64,000 nt of DNA from Shewanella japonica (GTDB taxonomy: Bacteria; Pseudomonadota; Gammaproteobacteria; Enterobacterales; Shewanellaceae), in assembly GCF_002075795.1 (NCBI RefSeq), contig NZ_CP020472.1, forward strand, positions 1,161,001 through 1,225,000, given 5' to 3'. How positions within the stretch are numbered: position 1 is the stretch's first letter; each line of letters opens with the position of its first letter. Position numbers and translations under genes: made by a program. Shown here one piece after another: positions 14,395 to 23,216 of the stretch. The notes under the pieces are model-generated. The model did no database searches. It was given only the letters and a program-made list of their open reading frames with translations, and had not been told where the DNA came from.

Positions 14395-16632
14395 ATGAGC
14401 ATAAGAACAACATTTAAAAAAGTACTGCCGAGTATTTCAACGACTGAACAAGAAGCGTTAGATGCTGGTGACGTGTGGCTTGAAGGCTCTATCTATCAAG
14501 GTATTCCTGATTTTGCTGCATTGCGTGACATTCCTAATGCGACCCTGTCGGCGGAAGAGCAAGCTTTCTTAGATGGCCCTGTGCAAACTTTAATTGAAAT
14601 GGTCGATGATTTCGATATTCAAAACGGGAAGCATTTGCCTGAAGACGTACTCACTTTCCTAAAAGAAAATAAATTCTTCTCTCTGATTATTCCAAAATCA
14701 TATGGCGGACTCGAGTTTAGTCCATATGCTAACTCAACCATTGTTGCGACAATAGCGGCGAAAAGCTCGGCTGTTGCAGTAACAGTAATGGTACCTAACT
14801 CCCTAGGCCCAGGTGAGTTGTTAATGCATTACGGTTTAGATAGCCAACGTGACTTTTGGTTACCTCGTTTAGCTAACGGGCAAGAAATCCCTTGTTTTGC
14901 ATTAACAAGTCCAGAAGCAGGTTCTGATGCCGGTGGTATACCAGATATAGGTACTGTCACTATGGGCGAGTACGAAGGTAAAGAAGTACTTGGCTTATCG
15001 GTAACTTGGGACAAACGTTATATTACCCTAGCACCTATTGCGACAGTATTAGGCTTAGCATTTAAAGTTGAAGATCCTCAAGGTCTATTAGGCGGTAAAG
15101 AGCAACTTGGTATTACTTGTGCGTTGATCCCAAAGGCACATCCAGGTGTGCAATTAGGTAATCGTCACGATCCAATGGGTTGTCGTTTTTATAACGGTAC
15201 GACACGTGGTGAAAATGTATTCATTCCAATGGACTTTATTATTGGCGGCCAAGACAATATTGGTCGTGGTTGGCAGATGCTTGTGAGCTGTTTAGGTGCG
15301 GGCCGTGGTATTTCGTTGCCTGCATTAGGTGTATCAGTGAGCCAATGTTCATTTAAATCGTCTGCTGAATATGCTGCGGTACGTGAACAATTCGGTTTAT
15401 CAATCGGTAAGTTTGAAGGTATTCAAGAAAAGCTTGCTGATATTGCTGGTAAAACATACTTGCAAGAAGCGATGCGAGTGCTGACAACGGAAGGCTTAGG
15501 CCTTGGATTAAAGCCATCAGTAGTCACCGCGATTGCGAAATACCATATGACTGAGTTAGGCCGTGATATTTTAGATTCAGCGATGGACATTCAAGCGGGT
15601 AAAGCGATTCAACGTGGTCCTCAAAATACGCTAGCATCTGGTTATGTTGCACAACCAATTGCGATTACGGTCGAAGGCGCTAACATCCTAACCCGTAATT
15701 TGATGATTTTTGGTCAAGGTGTGATGCGTTGTCATCCTCATTTACAAAGCATGGTTGAGTCTATTCACAGTGATGCAAGCGATGCGGATAAAACCTTTAA
15801 TCGTATCTTCAGACAAACCATTGGTTACAGTGTTGGAAACAGCCTACGTGCATTTAAATTAGGTTTATTACCATTTACTGCGCCAGCTCAATCAACGCTT
15901 CCTGAGGTTGTTGGTTACGAAAAGTCGGTGCATAAGCTGGCATCTAAACTCGCTGTATATGCCGATTTCTCGTTACTTGTATTAGGCGGTAAGCTGAAAC
16001 AAGCTGAAATGCTGTCAGCACGCTTAGGCGATGTGATGAGTTATTTATACGCTGCAATGGCATCAATTCGTTTTTACGAGCAAAAAGTGACAACTGATGA
16101 GCGTAACGAAGCAAAGCCTTATTTTGAATACGCAACGCGTTGGGCATTATGCAAAGCGGAAGAAGCATTATTGTCTTTCCTTGAGAATTTCCCATCGAAG
16201 CCAACACGCCAGTTTATGCGTTTAATTACCATGACTTACTCAGGCAAAATGGTCAAAGTGAACGATGATTTAGTACGCGAATTAGCTGAACAAGCGCAAC
16301 TAGATACTGCTTTCAAAAAGCAGCTGACACATCTTGTTAAACCAGTAGCTGGTGATGGTAATTATATTAATGAGCAAGCTTACCTTGCTAAAATGACCTG
16401 TTTACCATTGCTTGCTAAAGTCAAAAAAGCACTTAAACAACGTGTATTTAAAGCGGGTGTTCGTTTTTCAATTACCCTTGATAATGCATTAGATGCCAAA
16501 GTCATTAGTGCAGACGAGCATAAGTTGCTTCAAGATTACAACTTAAAACGTGAACGTGCGATCCGTGTTGACGAGTTTGATTTTGATTTAAATCTTATCT
16601 CTGATAAAGCGGATTTAAAAATCGCTAATTAA
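14395..16632 (+). CDS. fadE: FadE-like acyl-CoA dehydrogenase
   Basis: 745 residues, longer than standard (about 380-residue) acyl-CoA dehydrogenases and close to the FadE type (E. coli FadE 814). The flavin domain spans about residues 60-460: CFALTSPEAGSDAGG is the acyl-CoA dehydrogenase signature, and LGAGRGISLPALG and EGIQEKLADIAGKTY are family segments. The rest is the FadE-specific C-terminal extension. It catalyses the first, FAD-dependent desaturation of beta-oxidation. A FadR-like site precedes it and a perfect terminator follows. I am sure of the family; orthology to fadE is likely. Confidence 0.85.
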   Translation: MSIRTTFKKVLPSISTTEQEALDAGDVWLEGSIYQGIPDFAALRDIPNATLSAEEQAFLDGPVQTLIEMVDDFDIQNGKHLPEDVLTFLKENKFFSLIIPKSYGGLEFSPYANSTIVATIAAKSSAVAVTVMVPNSLGPGELLMHYGLDSQRDFWLPRLANGQEIPCFALTSPEAGSDAGGIPDIGTVTMGEYEGKEVLGLSVTWDKRYITLAPIATVLGLAFKVEDPQGLLGGKEQLGITCALIPKAHPGVQLGNRHDPMGCRFYNGTTRGENVFIPMDFIIGGQDNIGRGWQMLVSCLGAGRGISLPALGVSVSQCSFKSSAEYAAVREQFGLSIGKFEGIQEKLADIAGKTYLQEAMRVLTTEGLGLGLKPSVVTAIAKYHMTELGRDILDSAMDIQAGKAIQRGPQNTLASGYVAQPIAITVEGANILTRNLMIFGQGVMRCHPHLQSMVESIHSDASDADKTFNRIFRQTIGYSVGNSLRAFKLGLLPFTAPAQSTLPEVVGYEKSVHKLASKLAVYADFSLLVLGGKLKQAEMLSARLGDVMSYLYAAMASIRFYEQKVTTDERNEAKPYFEYATRWALCKAEEALLSFLENFPSKPTRQFMRLITMTYSGKMVKVNDDLVRELAEQAQLDTAFKKQLTHLVKPVAGDGNYINEQAYLAKMTCLPLLAKVKKALKQRVFKAGVRFSITLDNALDAKVISADEHKLLQDYNLKRERAIRVDEFDFDLNLISDKADLKIAN

Positions 16633-16656
16633 TTGTTCGTTTCATTACGTTGAAAT

Positions 16657-16683
16657 AAAAAGCCGCTAATTAGCGGCTTTTTT
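16657..16683 (+). terminator. Rho-independent terminator after the acyl-CoA dehydrogenase
   Basis: Perfect palindrome with half AAAAGCCGCTAA, its reverse complement, and then a T-run; it begins 25 bp after the stop codon. Confidence 0.92.
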
Positions 16684-16871
16684 GTTGGCTCAAACTGTGC
16701 GCTGAATGAGTTTGTTGTCGATATTTCTTTGTTTGTTTTTTAACCTGATCACAGTTTGGTTATCTAGTTTCTCTATTTTAAAAACAAGCTTACAAAGTTT
16801 GATCTAGCTTACGTTCCCATTACCAATAATAAGTGATGATTAATTAAGGTATCACTGAAATGGGAGGGCGT

Positions 16872-17447
16872 ATGGCGGCAAAACAGCTCATTAAAAGTCT
16901 GGCTATATTGTCTTTATTCCCGCAGTTTTCTTATGGTGCTGATAAGATTATTGGTGGGGTTGTCGGTTATCATTATGCAGAGTTGTCAACATTTTCAGCC
17001 TTGCCGTCTAATGTAAATGACATCCAATTAGGTGGGATTAACTACCAGTTACGAAACGGTGTCGCCTTTGACCAAGCGAGTCGGCTATACGGCACTTACT
17101 CATTTAGTTCTGATGATTTAAGTCATCATCAAGGGGTTTTAGTTTCCTATGATTGGTTATTTCCCTTTGATAATGCCGGACTGGTTAGTTTATTTGTTGG
17201 AGCTTCTGCAGGGTTAAGTAGTCAAGAGACCCAATACACAGATAGTGAACAAAGCTATTTTGATACTCGTAGTAGCTATGTTTTTGGCGGACAAACTGGT
17301 GTTGTCTTTGAGCTGAGTGATCAGTTTACATCAGAGGTGGGTTTTAGGTATTTGATGCATAACTTTACTTCGTCAGGGGACAATGTGTCATCTCTGTCGG
17401 TAAATGATGCTGAACAAGTTTATTTGGGCATTGATTATATGTTCTAA
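16872..17447 (+). CDS. Outer-membrane beta-barrel protein, unknown
   Basis: 191 residues from the ATG at 16872, chosen because GGGAGGG (16862-16868) lies just upstream; an in-frame ATG at 16860 overlaps that site. The signal peptide ends SYG-A. The body alternates polar and aromatic residues in strand-like blocks (YHYAELSTF, ASRLYGTYSFSS, GLVSLFVGASAGLS, FTSEVGFRYLMH) and ends in phenylalanine (YLGIDYMF), the usual barrel-assembly signal. Probably an eight-stranded OmpA/OmpW-like small barrel. The role is not known. Confidence 0.7.
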   Translation: MAAKQLIKSLAILSLFPQFSYGADKIIGGVVGYHYAELSTFSALPSNVNDIQLGGINYQLRNGVAFDQASRLYGTYSFSSDDLSHHQGVLVSYDWLFPFDNAGLVSLFVGASAGLSSQETQYTDSEQSYFDTRSSYVFGGQTGVVFELSDQFTSEVGFRYLMHNFTSSGDNVSSLSVNDAEQVYLGIDYMF

Positions 17448-17485
17448 CGCGTAAAAGCGAGTTTCAATATCGTTTCGTTCATAAA

Positions 17486-17513
17486 AAAAGCCACGTTAAT
17501 TAACGTGGCTTTT
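17486..17513. terminator. Bidirectional terminator
   Basis: Perfect palindrome built on AAAAGCCACGTTAA and its complement, with A/T tracts on both sides, between the convergent barrel and TM2 genes. Confidence 0.92.
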
Positions 17514-17536
17514 GAGTCTTTACGGATAAAACAAGA

Positions 17537-17782
17537 TTAGCTTGCTTTAATCGCACGACCTTGTGAGTCTTTAAAGTTACCAACTGCAATAATAATGAAG
17601 TCGATTAACGTCCAAATACCTAAACCGCCAAGGGTTAACAGCATCAAGATCCCAGTACCAATTTTACCTGTGTAAAAACGGTGCACACCTAGAGAGCCTA
17701 GGAAAAAACACAAAAGAAGAGTAGGTACAAAACCTTTCTCACTTAGTTCTACTGGTGTTTCAGCTGTTTGTGCTTCTGACAT
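17537..17782 (-). CDS. TM2-domain membrane protein
   Basis: 81 residues. A short polar N-terminus is followed by the TM2 domain: [19 protein letters not shown] (first helix and conserved HRFY) and a second helix ([19 protein letters not shown]) with the conserved D after W. It ends with the common KDSQGRAI tail. TM2 proteins are small inner-membrane proteins of unclear function. A second TM2-like gene lies 16 bp upstream, suggesting an operon. Confidence 0.85.
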   Translation of the reverse strand: MSEAQTAETPVELSEKGFVPTLLLCFFLGSLGVHRFYTGKIGTGILMLLTLGGLGIWTLIDFIIIAVGNFKDSQGRAIKAS

Positions 17783-17798
17783 AATTAAAATCCCTTAG

Positions 17799-18101
17799 TT
17801 ATAATTTTTGTCCCGGATAGGTGATTAACTTACCTTGTCCGTCTCTGTAGCTTCCAACTAGAAGCATAAATGTCACTACGACTGTATGAATGACATCAAT
17901 AAAAATAAGACCTGCACCGATCAGGGTGAGCGTAACGTCTTCAAACTGCAATAACGTAATGCCAACAATGGCTAGTGTTAAATCAAAAAAACCATGCAAA
18001 ACTCGGCCACAATAGAAATGGTGAACTCCAAAAATCCCGAAAATTCCCGATAAAATAACTGCAGTCGCATAATTTTTGTCAGATTTGACAGATTCAGTCA
18101 C
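17799..18101 (-). CDS. TM2-domain membrane protein, second copy
   Basis: 100 residues from a GTG start at 18101, chosen because GGGAGG lies 6 bp upstream; the frame runs 22 codons further back without a better site. ILSGIFGIFGVHHFYCGR matches the first TM2 helix and motif, followed by two hydrophobic segments and the terminal GSYRDGQGKLI. It is diverged from its neighbour: an inserted hydrophobic segment makes it three helices rather than two. Confidence 0.75.
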   Translation of the reverse strand: MTESVKSDKNYATAVILSGIFGIFGVHHFYCGRVLHGFFDLTLAIVGITLLQFEDVTLTLIGAGLIFIDVIHTVVVTFMLLVGSYRDGQGKLITYPGQKL

Positions 18102-18389
18102 TTTCAACCTCCCTGATGAAAATCTTAAATCTTTTATATAGCAAAGGCTTAGGTTAATCAAATACAAATGTTAAATTTACCTATGTAATGTGCTCGAGAT
18201 CTAGCGAATTGGGTTAACTTGGTTTGCAATTGAGTAAGGTTTGGTCGATGCGTTAGTGCTGGGTTAGTTTGAGGTTATAGCTTGTTGCGGAGCTTAATGG
18301 TAAATAAAAGTTGTTAAGCAAGATTGTAAAGCGCCCTTAAGTTAGGCATGTTAATAGCTTAGGACAATGAAACACATTCAGGGATTAAT

Positions 18390-19760
18390 ATGCCTCAAAC
18401 AACGCGTAACGCTTCTATTTTAACGAGCTTGAAATCAACGCTTAAGGGTTATAAAAAAGCGACTAGCAAGGCAACTATGTTGCTATTGACCATAGGGATG
18501 TCTTCAGCAGCTTTTGCTGCCGACTACAAAGTGATTCATGCCGGTGAACTATTAACTGTAGCTGGTAAATCCACACTGAAAGCACATTCGGTTGTGGTTA
18601 AAGATGGCAAAATCTCTACCGTCGAAAAAGGCTTTATACAAATAAACGACAATGAATTAACAGCAGCTGACACGATTGAGTATGTCGATTTAAAGCAGCA
18701 ATTTGTAATGGCTGGCTTGATGGATATGCATGTGCATCTTCAAGGTGAACTTGGACCCAATAATGACAGTGAATCTTTAAGGATGTCTGATGCCGACGTG
18801 GCGATGAGAAGTGCTTATTTTGCTAATAAAACCTTGATGGCTGGATTTACCACCGTACGAGATTTAGGTGCAAAACCTGAACAGATTTATGCGCTTAGAG
18901 ATGCCATTAATAAAGGATGGTTAGCAGGACCTCGTATTATTGCTTCTGGTGGTGTTTCGGTGACTGGCGGCCATGGTGATGTAGATGGTAAAAGTCCTGA
19001 TCTGTTGGATATGCTGACATCTAAAACCATTTGTGATGGCCCATTTGATTGTCGCCGAGCAACTCGTCGGGCAATTAAATATGGCGCAGATGTCATTAAA
19101 ATCACCTCTACTGGCGGTGTTCTTTCCGATACCAATACAGGTACAGGTCAGCAGATGGCAAATGATGAACTAAAAGAAGTCATCGATGCGGCTCATGCTC
19201 TGGGAAGAAAGGTTGCCAGCCACGCCCATGCTGCAGAAGGGATTAATGCTGCTCTACGTGCTGGTGTAGACAGTATTGAACACGGCAGTTACGCCAATAA
19301 AGAATCAATTAAGCTGTTTAAGAAGTCTGGTGCATATTTGGTTCCCACTTTATTAGCTGGTGATACGGTCGTACAAATGGCTAACTCCAGCGGTAACTTT
19401 ATGTCGGAAGCAATTAAAGCCAAAGCTATTCGTGTGGGCAATGACATGCAAAACAACTTCGGAAATGCTTACAAAGCGGGTGTTAATATCGCTTTTGGTA
19501 CTGATAGTGGCGTATCAAAGCATGGCCAGAATGCCAAAGAAGCCATACTGATGCATCAAGCTGGCATGTCTAATCAAGATATTCTTATTTCAGCCACGAT
19601 TAATGCGGCTGACCTTTTGGGAATGTCAGATGATATAGGCACGCTAGAGCCTGGTAAACAAGCAGATATTATTGCACTTAACACCAGTCCAGTAGAGCAA
19701 ATAGACGCCTTACTGGATGTACCTTTTGTGATGAAGTCTGGAGTCATTCATAAACGCTAA
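18390..19760 (+). CDS. Exported metal-dependent amidohydrolase (imidazolonepropionase/prolidase-like)
   Basis: 456 residues. A long N-region and a hydrophobic core end AFA-A (about residue 43), so exported. Amidohydrolase-superfamily metal site: MDMHVHL (His114, His116), DVIKITSTGG (bridging Lys region), SHAHAAEG (His), IEHGSY (His) and FGTDSGV (Asp). Relatives include periplasmic Xaa-Pro dipeptidases and imidazolonepropionase-like enzymes, and the substrate is uncertain. It is monocistronic with a terminator 22 bp after the stop. Confidence 0.85.
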   Translation: MPQTTRNASILTSLKSTLKGYKKATSKATMLLLTIGMSSAAFAADYKVIHAGELLTVAGKSTLKAHSVVVKDGKISTVEKGFIQINDNELTAADTIEYVDLKQQFVMAGLMDMHVHLQGELGPNNDSESLRMSDADVAMRSAYFANKTLMAGFTTVRDLGAKPEQIYALRDAINKGWLAGPRIIASGGVSVTGGHGDVDGKSPDLLDMLTSKTICDGPFDCRRATRRAIKYGADVIKITSTGGVLSDTNTGTGQQMANDELKEVIDAAHALGRKVASHAHAAEGINAALRAGVDSIEHGSYANKESIKLFKKSGAYLVPTLLAGDTVVQMANSSGNFMSEAIKAKAIRVGNDMQNNFGNAYKAGVNIAFGTDSGVSKHGQNAKEAILMHQAGMSNQDILISATINAADLLGMSDDIGTLEPGKQADIIALNTSPVEQIDALLDVPFVMKSGVIHKR

Positions 19761-19782
19761 CCCCCGTTGATACAGATAAACG

Positions 19783-19820
19783 AATGGCTAACGCTGTAAT
19801 GAGAGTTAGCCATTTTTATT
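19783..19820 (+). terminator. Rho-independent terminator after the amidohydrolase
   Basis: Stem AATGGCTAAC / GTTAGCCATT with a 12-nt loop, followed by TTTATT. Confidence 0.8.
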
Positions 19821-19862
19821 CTGAGCTGTTGTTTATGTTTTGGCTCAGCTTAATGGCTTAGA

Positions 19863-21203
19863 TTAAAGGCTTAGAGCAGGTAAAGATAAAGTCGCAATGC
19901 AGCCTCTTGGGTGGTTTGATTTTAGGGTAAATTGCCAGTTATATCGATGGCATAAAGTATCAATAATCACTAAACCTAAACCGTGGCCTGACATATCGCT
20001 TTGTTGCTGACCTTTCTCAATATTAGATAAACCCTGTCCGTTATCTTCTACCACTATTTGATTGTCTAAAATGGTAATCTTAATCCAGCTCGTTTCATCG
20101 TCAGGCAAATTATCACCGCGAGCATTAATTGCGTTATTCAGCAAATTACTAAGTAACATTTTAATCACGGCTGTATTGGGCTGCACATATGGGTTACCTT
20201 GCCAGTTAACCGTCACTTCAATGTGCTGTTTTTTAGCTAAGTTCACTGCTGTTTCAATGGTTTGGTTGAGCTCTTGTTCAGTCAATTGACGTGGTGGATT
20301 ACTATTGTCAGACTTTTCCTGCTTAACAATATTCAATAAGGCGTCTACTGTATTTTGCATGTCTTGGGCTGCACGAGTGATGCGCTCTTGCTGGCGCAAC
20401 TGAAAATCAGCATCGGGCTTTTTAGAAAGCAATTTAGCCGCGCCAACAACGATACTCAATGGGGTACGTAACTCATGACTGGCATACCTGGCAAAGGCTT
20501 GTTCTTGTTTGATTAAGGTTTCATTTTGCTGACGATAACTATTTAAGCTATCGGTTAGAATACCAAACTCTTTGGCTGCACTCGTATTGACGCTAAATGT
20601 GGTTGGCAAAGGTTGCTTCGCAAGCTGTTTGCTTAAGTCATTGATGGGTTCAATTAAGCGTTTTGATAATTTGATCAGCGCATAGCCAAGTAAAATTAAT
20701 AGCCCTAATGTGAATAGCAATGAGAAGGTACTAATACTTTTCCATTGGGCGTTAGAAAGTTCAACATTGTCAGCTGGCATAGTCAGGTATAACTGAACGA
20801 CTTCTCCATCCAGTAAAAACTCATCTCGATGCAAAAACAGCTCATGAGAATCATCATTAATTTCACCATTAAAGCCAAGTGGATAGTTTTGAAGCTGACC
20901 ATACTTTTTCGGAATAAAATTGGTACTGTAAAAGGCGGTAATATTAGGCGGCAATACCAAAGGTTCTGGGGTACCTGATTGAAATTGCTTTACCACATAA
21001 GGGGCGCTTTCTCTGAGGTTATTTAAGCTTACTTCATCCTCAACCCATTGCAGTATGAAAATCATCGTGACATAAATGATCCCAGCAGCCAAAACACCAA
21101 TGAATGCAAAGTAGACGCTTAGCCTACCAACAAAAGATCGCGCAGTGGTATTACTTGTGCTGGTACGACTTACTTTGGGTTGATTTAGCATACTTGTATT
21201 CAC
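19863..21203 (-). CDS. Sensor histidine kinase
   Basis: 446 residues: TM1 about 27-52, a periplasmic sensor of about 105 residues, TM2 about 158-180, a HAMP-like linker, a HisKA phosphoacceptor at YASHELRTPLS (His243) and an HATPase_c domain with N box (LLSNLLNNAINA), G1 (VEDNGQGLS) and G2 (GHGLGLVII). Its start overlaps the stop of the response regulator gene by 4 bp (ATGA), so the two are translationally coupled. The signal is unknown; the neighbouring sugar-transfer operon suggests envelope stress. Confidence 0.93.
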   Translation of the reverse strand: MNTSMLNQPKVSRTSTSNTTARSFVGRLSVYFAFIGVLAAGIIYVTMIFILQWVEDEVSLNNLRESAPYVVKQFQSGTPEPLVLPPNITAFYSTNFIPKKYGQLQNYPLGFNGEINDDSHELFLHRDEFLLDGEVVQLYLTMPADNVELSNAQWKSISTFSLLFTLGLLILLGYALIKLSKRLIEPINDLSKQLAKQPLPTTFSVNTSAAKEFGILTDSLNSYRQQNETLIKQEQAFARYASHELRTPLSIVVGAAKLLSKKPDADFQLRQQERITRAAQDMQNTVDALLNIVKQEKSDNSNPPRQLTEQELNQTIETAVNLAKKQHIEVTVNWQGNPYVQPNTAVIKMLLSNLLNNAINARGDNLPDDETSWIKITILDNQIVVEDNGQGLSNIEKGQQQSDMSGHGLGLVIIDTLCHRYNWQFTLKSNHPRGCIATLSLPALSL

Positions 21204-21895
21204 TCGGTTAAATTCGTATCAGTAGAACCTTGGTCGAGGCGTAGACCGACTTTGGGGACTGTCACTAGCATAGGTTGACCAAACGGCTTATCGAGTTGAT
21301 TACGAAGCTGATATACATGACTGCGCAAAATATCTTTTCCTGGTGGGTGTTGGCCCCAAAGCTCGTCGATAAGTTGCTCCCTTGTGACAACATTTGGTGC
21401 ATTCTTAATGAGCAAACGCAGTATTTGATAGGTGGTGGGAGTGAGTGGCAATATCATACCTTGGCGTGTGACTTGGTGACGTGCCGTGTCGACTTCAAGA
21501 TCGCCAAAGCGCAGCTTAGCTTGAGCTACATTTCCACGGTGGCGTTTAATCAACGCCTTGATTCGTACATCCAGCTCATCTAAATCAAAGGGTTTACCTA
21601 AGTAGTCGTCAGCACCACTGTCAAATCCGGTCATTAAATCCGCTTTATTGTCTAAGGCTGTTAGCATCAGTACTGGTGTAGAGCACCCTTGTTCTCGCAG
21701 GGCTTTACACAGAGTGAGTCCATCCATTTTAGGCAGCATTAAATCTAAAATAATAGCGTCAAAATCGTCAGCGAGAGCCAGAGATAGCCCAAGCTCACCA
21801 TTCGTTGCAAAGTCAATTTCAGCATCTTGAGCTTCAAAGAAATCGCCTAAGATCCCTGCCACATCGTGGTTGTCTTCAATGATAAGTAGTTTCAT
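21200..21895 (-). CDS. OmpR-family response regulator
   Basis: 231 residues. The receiver domain carries the acidic pocket Asp8/Asp9-region, phospho-acceptor Asp51 (IILDLMLP), a switch Thr in LMLTAL and Lys100 (LGKPF). The C-terminal winged helix (LPLTPTTYQILRLL, then RSHVYQLRNQLDKPF) is of OmpR/PhoB type. It is first gene of the two-component pair, divergent from the glycosyltransferase operon across 127 bp with a perfect 23-bp palindrome. Confidence 0.94.
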   Translation of the reverse strand: MKLLIIEDNHDVAGILGDFFEAQDAEIDFATNGELGLSLALADDFDAIILDLMLPKMDGLTLCKALREQGCSTPVLMLTALDNKADLMTGFDSGADDYLGKPFDLDELDVRIKALIKRHRGNVAQAKLRFGDLEVDTARHQVTRQGMILPLTPTTYQILRLLIKNAPNVVTREQLIDELWGQHPPGKDILRSHVYQLRNQLDKPFGQPMLVTVPKVGLRLDQGSTDTNLTE

Positions 21896-21947
21896 TTGTT
21901 GCTCGTTGCCTTCGAAATGGAGGCTTATTATCAGTCATTTTTTGTCG

Positions 21948-21970
21948 AAGAAATGTCAATGACATTTCTT
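21948..21970. promoter_or_regulatory. Palindromic operator candidate in the divergent promoter
   Basis: Arms AAGAAATGTCA and TGACATTTCTT separated by a single A: 11-bp perfect arms. It lies 52 bp from each of the response-regulator and glycosyltransferase starts, so a regulator bound here could control both. It has no T-tract and is not a terminator. Confidence 0.6.
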
Positions 21971-22022
21971 ACACTCGCTATCATTCAAGATGTTGGCATA
22001 TTTTGATTCACAGGAATAGTCC

Positions 22023-23216
22023 ATGCGTCATCAATCCTCAGCCAGCCAGCAATCCGAAGTCTGCTTATCGATCATTATCCCAATGTTTAATGAGGCGCAA
22101 AGCCTTGATGTGTTGATGCAGCGCCTTGACCGAGTGCTCTCAACCATGCCCGAGCATTGCGAGTTAGTGTTTATTGATGACGGAAGTACCGACAACACTT
22201 GGGCGCTATTACAGCAATTACGCATGAGTCATGGTGAGCATCAATGCATTAAACTCAGCAGAAACTTTGGTAAAGAGGCTGCGCTTTCTGCGGGCCTTGC
22301 TCAAGCAAGAGGCCTTGCGGTTATTTTGCTTGATGCAGATTTGCAAGACCCACCAGAGCTTATTCCACAGATGTTAGCCACTTGGCGTGAAGGCTATGAA
22401 GTGGTGAATATGCGCCGAAAAAAACGGTTGGGCGAAACCTGGTTTAAGCGCTTTTCAGCAGGCTGTTTTTATCGATTAATGAATGTGATGTCAGACTCTC
22501 CTGTGCCTGAAAATGTTGGCGATTTTAGGTTGCTAAGTCGTCAGGTGGTTGATCATATTAATGCAATGCCAGAACGTAATCGTTTTATGAAAGGCATTTT
22601 AAGCTGGCCAGGCTTTACCCAAACTACGATTGAGTTTGATCGAGATCCTCGCAGTGTAGGGGAAACCAAATGGAATTACGGCAAGCTGATTGGTTTAGCG
22701 ATGGATGGAATTACCTCGTTTAGTTTTAAGCCCCTTCGTTTAGCCACCTGGTTTGGTGTCACCATTGGTTTGAGTTCGTTGATTTATGGTGTGTGGGTGG
22801 TATTGAAAACCTTGGTATTTGGTGAAGCTGTCGCGGGATATGCATCAATGATGGTGGTGCAATTATTTTTAGCGGGAATTCAGTTACTGGCGATTGGTTT
22901 AATTGGCGAGTATCTGGGACGGGTGTTTATGGAGGTGAAGCAGCGCCCAGTATTTATTGTAGAAGAAGTATATCACCAACAAAGTATTCCTAATACGGTT
23001 GTGAGTTTTAAAAAGCCGCTCACGTCAATGACCAAAGCAACGACTCATAGCAAGCAAGCGCTAAAGCGTGCTAAGTCGACATCTATAAACCATGTAAATC
23101 AATTCAGTAACGGTGATTTGCAAGCGAGTGTTCTGCAAGGGAGCCATTTGCAACAAGCATTTTTTGTACAACCAACAAGTTACAAGCAAACCTACAACTA
23201 TGGTGGAAAAGTCTAA
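22023..23216 (+). CDS. Polyprenyl-phosphate glycosyltransferase (GT2, DPM1/GtrB-like)
   Basis: 397 residues. GT2 catalytic domain: SIIIPMFNEAQSLD, VFIDDGSTDNTW (nucleotide-binding DDGS), LDADLQDPPELI (DAD metal motif), then a conserved FRLLSRQV segment. Two C-terminal TM helices (about 235-290) match GtrB/ArnC/DPM1 enzymes that load a sugar onto undecaprenyl phosphate on the cytoplasmic face. The final 80 residues are a hydrophilic Ser/Gln/Lys-rich tail, not typical of the family. AGGA precedes the ATG by 7 bp. First gene of a three-gene operon. Confidence 0.88.
   Translation: MRHQSSASQQSEVCLSIIIPMFNEAQSLDVLMQRLDRVLSTMPEHCELVFIDDGSTDNTWALLQQLRMSHGEHQCIKLSRNFGKEAALSAGLAQARGLAVILLDADLQDPPELIPQMLATWREGYEVVNMRRKKRLGETWFKRFSAGCFYRLMNVMSDSPVPENVGDFRLLSRQVVDHINAMPERNRFMKGILSWPGFTQTTIEFDRDPRSVGETKWNYGKLIGLAMDGITSFSFKPLRLATWFGVTIGLSSLIYGVWVVLKTLVFGEAVAGYASMMVVQLFLAGIQLLAIGLIGEYLGRVFMEVKQRPVFIVEEVYHQQSIPNTVVSFKKPLTSMTKATTHSKQALKRAKSTSINHVNQFSNGDLQASVLQGSHLQQAFFVQPTSYKQTYNYGGKV

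Noticed and set aside
21275..21583. 102-codon plus-strand frame
   Set aside because: Lies wholly inside the response regulator gene, has no ribosome site or family features.
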